Origin: Sphingobacteriia bacterium
GTDB taxonomy: Bacteria; Bacteroidota; Bacteroidia; UBA7662
DNA: 10,981 nt
NCBI GenBank assembly: GCA_009926245.1
Contig: RFPG01000032.1
Location: forward strand, 1-10,981
Direction of reading: 5' to 3'
How positions within the stretch are numbered: position 1 is the first letter of the stretch; each line of letters starts with the position of its first letter. The translations under genes and the position numbers were made by a program. This document shows positions 6,995 through 10,981 of this stretch, one piece after another. Under the pieces are notes generated by a model. That model saw nothing but the letters and a program-made list of their open reading frames with translations, was not told where the DNA came from and did not search any database.

Positions 6995-7732
6995 GTCCAA
7001 ATCTTTGATCGAAAGGGGTCGATCCAAAAGGAATCCTTCCCCAAATTCCACCCCTATCCAACGACCCATTTCCCTGGACCTTGCCTCTACGAAAGGGAGA
7101 AAGTCGGGTCTCGCAATGGGGGTCATCTCCTCCAAACTTCCTTCCTTGTAAAACTGTGAACCAAAACATCGGAGAAGTTCTTCTTTGTCTTGGGCAAAGG
7201 GGGTAATATCCACCACGATATCAGGTTTATGGTAATGATCTTGGATATAGAATCCCAAAAGGGGCGTCCTCCAAGGATCCTGACCCTTACCCTTCCATTC
7301 GGTCTGAATCTTGGGCAGGGCGCTCATGAAGACCGCCCTGCGTAGAATTCCTGAGGCACGGCCATGATCCGGATGCCGGTCCGAAACCGAATTCCCCCAA
7401 ATAACCTTGGGTCGGTATCGTCGAATAATTTCAATCAATCGATGAAGCAGCTCCCGATTTTCTTCAAAATACCCGTCACCAAGGTCCAATTGAGCCCTAT
7501 CGAACAAGCCTATTTTCTTGGCAGCAATCGCTGCTTCCTGCATTCTAAGTTCCGCAGACCCACGGGTTCCCAATTCACCTCGAGTCCAATCCACTACCAC
7601 AACACGTAACCCCTGGGCAGCCGCTTTGAGCATGGTCCCACCCATACCCAATTCAGCATCATCTGGATGGGCAGCCATGACCAACCAATCGCAACCTGCA
7701 TCGTTTACTAATGGTTCAAAGGAATCGTTCAT
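6983..7732 (-). CDS. bshB1: Bacillithiol biosynthesis deacetylase BshB1 (LmbE/PIG-L family)
   Basis: BshB1 removes the acetyl group from N-acetylglucosaminyl-malate to give GlcN-malate, the second step in making the thiol bacillithiol. The 249-residue protein has the zinc motif AHPDDAELGMGG (21-32), TRGELGTRGS (50-59) and HPDH (120-123). His22, Asp25 and His123 are the expected zinc ligands, at the same 98-residue Asp-to-His spacing as other LmbE-family enzymes, and Asp24 is the likely general base. FYIQDHYHKPDIVVDI and the later SQF are also typical of BshB1. Length is normal with an extra dozen residues at the N terminus. The ATG at 7732 lies 4 bases after the stop of the DUF4294 gene, so the two are probably one operon. 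Its 3' end overlaps the convergent small-protein gene by 12 bases. Other LmbE-type deacetylases are possible but the motifs favour BshB1. Confidence 0.9.
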   Translation of the reverse strand: MNDSFEPLVNDAGCDWLVMAAHPDDAELGMGGTMLKAAAQGLRVVVVDWTRGELGTRGSAELRMQEAAIAAKKIGLFDRAQLDLGDGYFEENRELLHRLIEIIRRYRPKVIWGNSVSDRHPDHGRASGILRRAVFMSALPKIQTEWKGKGQDPWRTPLLGFYIQDHYHKPDIVVDITPFAQDKEELLRCFGSQFYKEGSLEEMTPIARPDFLPFVEARSREMGRWIGVEFGEGFLLDRPLSIKDLDLLV

Positions 7733-7736
7733 AACA

Positions 7737-8423
7737 CTAATTTCTGTACTTGAAGGGTATCTTGTACTGGTTCCCCTCGACCATCATCAAAATCAACTCA
7801 ATATCCCTGTCCTCCTGCAATTCATAGGTGGATTTCAGGTTGCTCCCGAACATGAGGGCCAAACCTTGCCACATAAAGGCCTGAAAAGATCCTCGAAATT
7901 CCCGAACAATGGAATACGAGGTTCGAGCGGTTTCGCGATCCACCAACTTAATCAAAATCCGCCCCTGGGTCACCGTGAGTTCCGTTAACTGCTTTTTGTA
8001 TTGCTTTTTGAGGGAGGCTTCCAATTTGCGGCAATGAGCTCGGTGCTTGGATTCTGGCATGGTTTTGAGCTCTTCTTCCAACTCGTTCAATTGGCGACCT
8101 GCAGCCTTGGCCAAGGGATAGACCTTCACCACATTCCAATACAAACGGTCAAATCGTTTGCGTTCGGCAGCGGAGCGAAAGATGCGCCTGTCCCTAACTT
8201 CCACATGAGGCAGAAAGGCAATCGGGATCGTATCACCGTGCTCATCAATATAGGCAGGCAATTCCATGGGAACGGGCGTTCCGGGACTTTGGGCTTGAGC
8301 CCTGTCTGCCAATCCCATCCATAAAACCACAAAAGCCCCAGCACAAACACCCCAAGACGAGGGCAACCTAAAGGCATTGAGCCGGCGGTAGCGCCTGAAC
8401 GTATCACTCAAATTCCCTGACAT
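7737..8423 (-). CDS. DUF4294 domain protein, exported
   Basis: This 228-residue protein belongs to DUF4294, an uncharacterised family found in Bacteroidota. It has a basic start (RRYRR), a hydrophobic core at about residues 25-38 and a likely signal-peptidase site after AQA (42-44), so it should be exported to the periplasm. The domain follows: DTIPIAFLPHVEV (64-76), then a charged helical stretch with VYPLAKAAGRQLNELEEEL, and the strongly conserved-looking TQGRILIKLVDRET (151-164) and EFRGSFQAFMWQGLALMFG. The ending KIPFKYRN is at 221-228. The ATG at 8423 gives a sensible signal peptide and sits about 18 bases after a predicted transcription start. It is the first gene of a pair with bshB1. 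No function can be assigned; a link to bacillithiol is only suggested by adjacency. Confidence 0.85.
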   Translation of the reverse strand: MSGNLSDTFRRYRRLNAFRLPSSWGVCAGAFVVLWMGLADRAQAQSPGTPVPMELPAYIDEHGDTIPIAFLPHVEVRDRRIFRSAAERKRFDRLYWNVVKVYPLAKAAGRQLNELEEELKTMPESKHRAHCRKLEASLKKQYKKQLTELTVTQGRILIKLVDRETARTSYSIVREFRGSFQAFMWQGLALMFGSNLKSTYELQEDRDIELILMMVEGNQYKIPFKYRN

Positions 8424-8437
8424 TGCCCTTTGAACGC

Positions 8438-8445
8438 TATTTTTG
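8438..8445 (+). promoter_or_regulatory. Putative -7 promoter element for purB
   Basis: The plus strand reads TATTTTTG, an exact TAnnTTTG match. The predicted transcription start, about 8450-8452, leaves a leader of roughly 39 bases before the TTG start at 8490. This argues against translation from the TTG at 8430, which would lie upstream of the promoter. No -33 TTG at proper spacing was found. Confidence 0.5.
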
Positions 8446-8453
8446 CAAAGTTA
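8446..8453 (-). promoter_or_regulatory. Putative -7 promoter element for DUF4294-bshB1
   Basis: The minus strand reads TAACTTTG, an exact TAnnTTTG match that directly abuts the purB element on the other strand. Transcription would start near 8440-8442, about 18 bases before the ATG at 8423. A TTTG at 8472-8469 could act as the -33 element, but its 15-base spacer is shorter than usual. Confidence 0.5.
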
Positions 8454-8489
8454 TTCTTGAATTCCAGCCAAAAGCCTTTTTCGTTCGCA

Positions 8490-9875
8490 TTGACGTATTC
8501 GGACCATCCATCCTTACTAGCCCTGTCCCCGTTGGACGGCAGGTACCAAACCACGGGTCAAATCCTGGGTCCCTATTTTTCTGAATGGGGGTTGTTTCGG
8601 TACAGGGTGCGGGTAGAATGGCTTTATTTCGAGGCCCTGTGCGATGCCCAATTGCCCAGCGGGCCTCGTTTGGATCACGCAATTCTACAGAAACTCCGTC
8701 ACCGCTTTCTCCAAGTGGAACCTCAGGATGTACAGGCCATCAAAACCTTGGAGGCCACGACGCTCCACGATATCAAGGCCATGGAATATTGGATGAAAAG
8801 CATCATGGACCAAGAAGGTGCGGGTCATCTCAAAGAATGGATACACTTTGCCCTCACCTCCCAGGACATCAACCACACGGCCATTCCCCTATCCCTTCAT
8901 GAGGCGCTCCAAGAGGTAATCCTTCCAAACTGGAGGACCTGCATCCAAGAATTGGAACAAATGGCCCAATCCTGGATGGAAATTCCCATGCTTGCCCGTA
9001 CCCATGGACAAGCCGCATCCCCCACCCGGCTCGGTAAAGAATTCATGGTTTGGGTGGAGCGCCTCCGAAGGCAATACTCCATGTTGGAACAATGCCCCAT
9101 TGGGGCAAAATTTGGAGGAGCCACCGGCAACTTCAATGCACATCATCTGGTTTGGCCCCAAGTCGATTGGCATCAATTCGCCAACCATTTCGTGGAAAAG
9201 ACCTTGGGGCTAACCCGTTACCGCTACACCACCCAAATTGAACATTACGATTATTTGGCTGCCCTCTGCCACAATTTGATGAGAATGAACACCATCCTAT
9301 TGGACGCCTGCAGGGATCTGTGGCAATATATCTCTATGGGTTATTTCAAGCAACAAATTCTTGCGGGCCAGGTTGGCAGTTCCGCCATGCCCCACAAAGT
9401 AAACCCCATTGATTTCGAAAATGCGGAAGGCAACGTAGGAATGGCCAATGCTATACTCGCCCATCTCGCTGACAAATTACCCGTATCCCGCCTGCAGCGG
9501 GATTTAAGCGATAGCACCGTGCTCAGAAATTTAGGAGTGCCCTTGGGGCATGGATTGCTTGCTCTTCAATCTTTTCGGAAAGGCCTTTCCAAAATTCAGG
9601 TGGACCAGGCCCGCATTCAAGAAGATTTGGACCAGCATTGGTCGGTGCTGGCCGAGGGTATTCAAACCGTGTTACGACAACGCGGCATCGAGACACCCTA
9701 CGAAAAACTCAAGGAGCTTACCCGTACCGGGGCTTCCTTGGATCCGTCTATTCTTCGCCAGTGGATTTTGGACCTCCAACTGGACCCAGAAACTTCGAAT
9801 CTCTTGCTGCAATTGCGACCCGATACGTACACAGGCCTTTTACCTGACCATGACGGCCAAGCCTTCCCCTCTTGA
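8490..9875 (+). CDS. purB: Adenylosuccinate lyase
   Basis: PurB catalyses two fumarate-releasing steps: SAICAR to AICAR in purine synthesis, and adenylosuccinate to AMP. From the TTG at 8490 the protein has 461 residues, close to E. coli PurB (456), and SPLDGRY falls at residues 13-19, close to its place in that enzyme. Catalytic His172 is in ARTHGQAASPT, and the signature loop SSAMPHKVNPIDFENAEGN spans 297-315 with its active-site serine. TSQDINHTA (123-131) is a further substrate-binding segment. No ATG exists in frame before this. An earlier TTG at 8430 would add 20 residues but lies upstream of the predicted promoter. The signature is of the E. coli-like PurB branch, fused-free and complete. 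The 3' end overlaps the next gene by 26 bases, indicating an operon. Confidence 0.95.
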   Translation: MTYSDHPSLLALSPLDGRYQTTGQILGPYFSEWGLFRYRVRVEWLYFEALCDAQLPSGPRLDHAILQKLRHRFLQVEPQDVQAIKTLEATTLHDIKAMEYWMKSIMDQEGAGHLKEWIHFALTSQDINHTAIPLSLHEALQEVILPNWRTCIQELEQMAQSWMEIPMLARTHGQAASPTRLGKEFMVWVERLRRQYSMLEQCPIGAKFGGATGNFNAHHLVWPQVDWHQFANHFVEKTLGLTRYRYTTQIEHYDYLAALCHNLMRMNTILLDACRDLWQYISMGYFKQQILAGQVGSSAMPHKVNPIDFENAEGNVGMANAILAHLADKLPVSRLQRDLSDSTVLRNLGVPLGHGLLALQSFRKGLSKIQVDQARIQEDLDQHWSVLAEGIQTVLRQRGIETPYEKLKELTRTGASLDPSILRQWILDLQLDPETSNLLLQLRPDTYTGLLPDHDGQAFPS

Positions 9876-10827
9876 ACCCTGCGGAGGAATCCGATTCAAT
9901 CCTTTTGATGGTCAATACGTATTCGACGGAACCCGTTGTTTGATCTCCGGACAGCCCATCGATCCTGCCACCGAATTACGCCCACTTTTTCCCGATCGTT
10001 GGGTCGAAGAACTTGGCCTTGTCCATCATTTTCTTACCCTCCCCACCGGGCAAAAGATCGCCTACCCTAACCTACGTATACCCGTTCACCAAGATTGTTG
10101 GAACGGGGGCATGGACGATGTGGCACGCAAATGCGCCAACCTCATCTTGGTGGGTACCGATACCTTGGGTTGGACCAATACCGAGCGGATTTACCAATGG
10201 TTATGTTGGTTGTTTATGGGTGTCCTCTACGCCGAAATGCAGGCCGTGAAGAGCCAAGATCAAATCCACCCGGCCTGGCAGGATCCCTCTTTTCTAAGCC
10301 GTTACCGAATGATTCATTTAAGCTTACAGGGTGCCGTTTACCCTGTGGAGTATCTGGGTTATGATCCAGGTTCGGTTTTCATTTTGCAAATGAAATCCAA
10401 TCCCTGTCCCTTTGATTTCAAAACAAGTTCCAATACCCAAAGCGTTTCGTTGCAGGTGGGGGGGTCAGCCATCCTTGCCTCTTTGGGGGATAACGGTGCC
10501 CATGTGGCCTTCTTTGAGGATGAGTTCCTCCCGCTTCGCAAAATCCTCCTTGAGCCAGTGCAGGTTGATGAACTCTATGCGAGGATGTGCTACCGTAATC
10601 ATTTGTTAAATCCTGTTTTTGAATACGGCATATCCTTTGCAGACCAAGAAGATCCAAGAACCTTGGTTCAAATGAAAATACCCCCGCAACACGCCAATGA
10701 AGAAGCCTTTCAGCCGTGGTCCGATGCCGAATATGTTCAGGTCCTGGACTTGTACCTACGAAGGCATGGACATAGCCCTTTGCAAAGCTGGCAAGAAAGC
10801 GGAGAAATTCTGACCTTTATCGAGTAG
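9850..10827 (+). CDS. Uncharacterised conserved-looking cytoplasmic protein, 325 aa
   Basis: I do not recognise a named family. The ATG at 9850 is chosen because the open frame further upstream (from 9550) only reads purB out of frame. The product has no signal peptide or convincing membrane helix. The N terminus has FDGTRCLISGQPIDPATELRPLFP (residues 25-48), reminiscent of the CFLTG-type opening of some unnamed Bacteroidota proteins. An apparent helical region rich in Trp/Cys follows (about 111-132, YQWLCWLFMGVLYAEM), and then a mixed strand region with GGSAILASLGDNGAHVAFF (204-222). Seven cysteines are scattered (11, 30, 83, 95, 119, 186, 247) without a clear metal-binding spacing. It overlaps purB by 26 bases, so it is probably co-transcribed and translated after it, and it overlaps the riboflavin synthase end on the other strand by 11 bases. 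Codon use looks like its neighbours. No function is proposed. Confidence 0.85.
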   Translation: MTAKPSPLEPCGGIRFNPFDGQYVFDGTRCLISGQPIDPATELRPLFPDRWVEELGLVHHFLTLPTGQKIAYPNLRIPVHQDCWNGGMDDVARKCANLILVGTDTLGWTNTERIYQWLCWLFMGVLYAEMQAVKSQDQIHPAWQDPSFLSRYRMIHLSLQGAVYPVEYLGYDPGSVFILQMKSNPCPFDFKTSSNTQSVSLQVGGSAILASLGDNGAHVAFFEDEFLPLRKILLEPVQVDELYARMCYRNHLLNPVFEYGISFADQEDPRTLVQMKIPPQHANEEAFQPWSDAEYVQVLDLYLRRHGHSPLQSWQESGEILTFIE

Positions 10828-10981
10828 AAGGAACCGTGTTTAGCAAGCTTTGTTGCCTCAGGAAATATTTCCCTAACAAATCAAATTCCAAATTCACACG
10901 CTGACCGGCTTGCAATTGACCCAGGGTGGTGTGCTGAAACGTGTAAGGAATAACAGCAACCGTAAAGAAGTCCTCGCCAAG
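10817..10981 (-). CDS. ribE: Riboflavin synthase alpha chain, C-terminal end (cut by window edge)
   Basis: Riboflavin synthase joins two 6,7-dimethyl-8-ribityllumazine molecules to give riboflavin and a pyrimidinedione. The 54 visible residues, up to TAA 10819-10817, include FFTVAVIPYTFQHTTLGQL and GQRVNLEFDLLGKYFLRQQ. These match the end of the second lumazine-binding repeat: VxxIPHTxxxTTL followed by GxxVNLExDxxxKYxxR. The usual His of IPHT is Tyr here. The family is about 195-215 residues, so the start and most of the protein lie beyond 10981. The end overlaps the convergent uncharacterised gene by 11 bases. The gene is named ribE or ribC in different species. Confidence 0.9.
   Translation of the reverse strand, partial: LGEDFFTVAVIPYTFQHTTLGQLQAGQRVNLEFDLLGKYFLRQQSLLNTVPSTR

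Noticed and set aside
8430..8489. Twenty-residue N-terminal extension of PurB from an earlier TTG
   Set aside because: It lies upstream of or across the predicted -7 box, and PurB homologs begin about a dozen residues before SPLDGRY.
9550..9849. Upstream extension of the 325-residue gene within purB
   Set aside because: This part reads purB codons out of frame; the ATG at 9850 begins sequence free of that constraint after a few codons.

Overview
The window looks like an ordinary chromosomal stretch from a member of the Bacteroidota. Three things point there. A DUF4294 protein and a NamZ/DUF1343 lipoprotein-type protein are both present. A small one-helix protein carries a C-terminal motif resembling one common in that phylum. 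Several gene starts are preceded by exact copies of TAnnTTTG, the -7 element read by the Bacteroidota primary sigma factor. No mobile element, CRISPR array, tRNA, rRNA or phage gene was seen, and no gene-free stretch exceeds about 100 bases.

Layout from left to right. Positions 1-504 (minus) hold the N-terminal half of fmt (methionyl-tRNA formyltransferase), preceded by and overlapping a NamZ-type exo-muramidase gene at 501-1805 (minus). A divergent 15-base gap separates namZ from a LolC/LolE/FtsX-type ABC permease at 1821-3047 (plus). It converges on smc (3060-6516, minus), the chromosome-condensation ATPase, which is split by a one-base frameshift at a run of four G near 3946. Divergent from smc is a small proline-rich membrane protein at 6605-6994 (plus). 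It converges, with overlap, on a minus-strand pair: DUF4294 protein (7737-8423), then bshB1 (6983-7732), the bacillithiol-pathway deacetylase. Divergent again are purB (adenylosuccinate lyase, best start 8490) and an overlapping uncharacterised gene at 9850-10827. The last 165 bases (minus) are the C-terminal end of riboflavin synthase, running in from outside the window.

The genes are mostly housekeeping: translation initiation, peptidoglycan recycling, envelope transport, chromosome segregation, thiol redox, purine and riboflavin synthesis. They do not form one pathway. Packing is very tight: ATGA stop/start overlap, convergent genes overlapping by 11-12 bases, and divergent promoters whose -7 boxes sit back to back. 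The points most worth a second look are the smc frameshift, the two mirror-image divergent promoters (one of which would give nearly leaderless mRNAs both ways), the non-ATG start of purB and the unassigned 325-residue protein downstream of it. I did not find convincing evidence of a new multi-gene system here.
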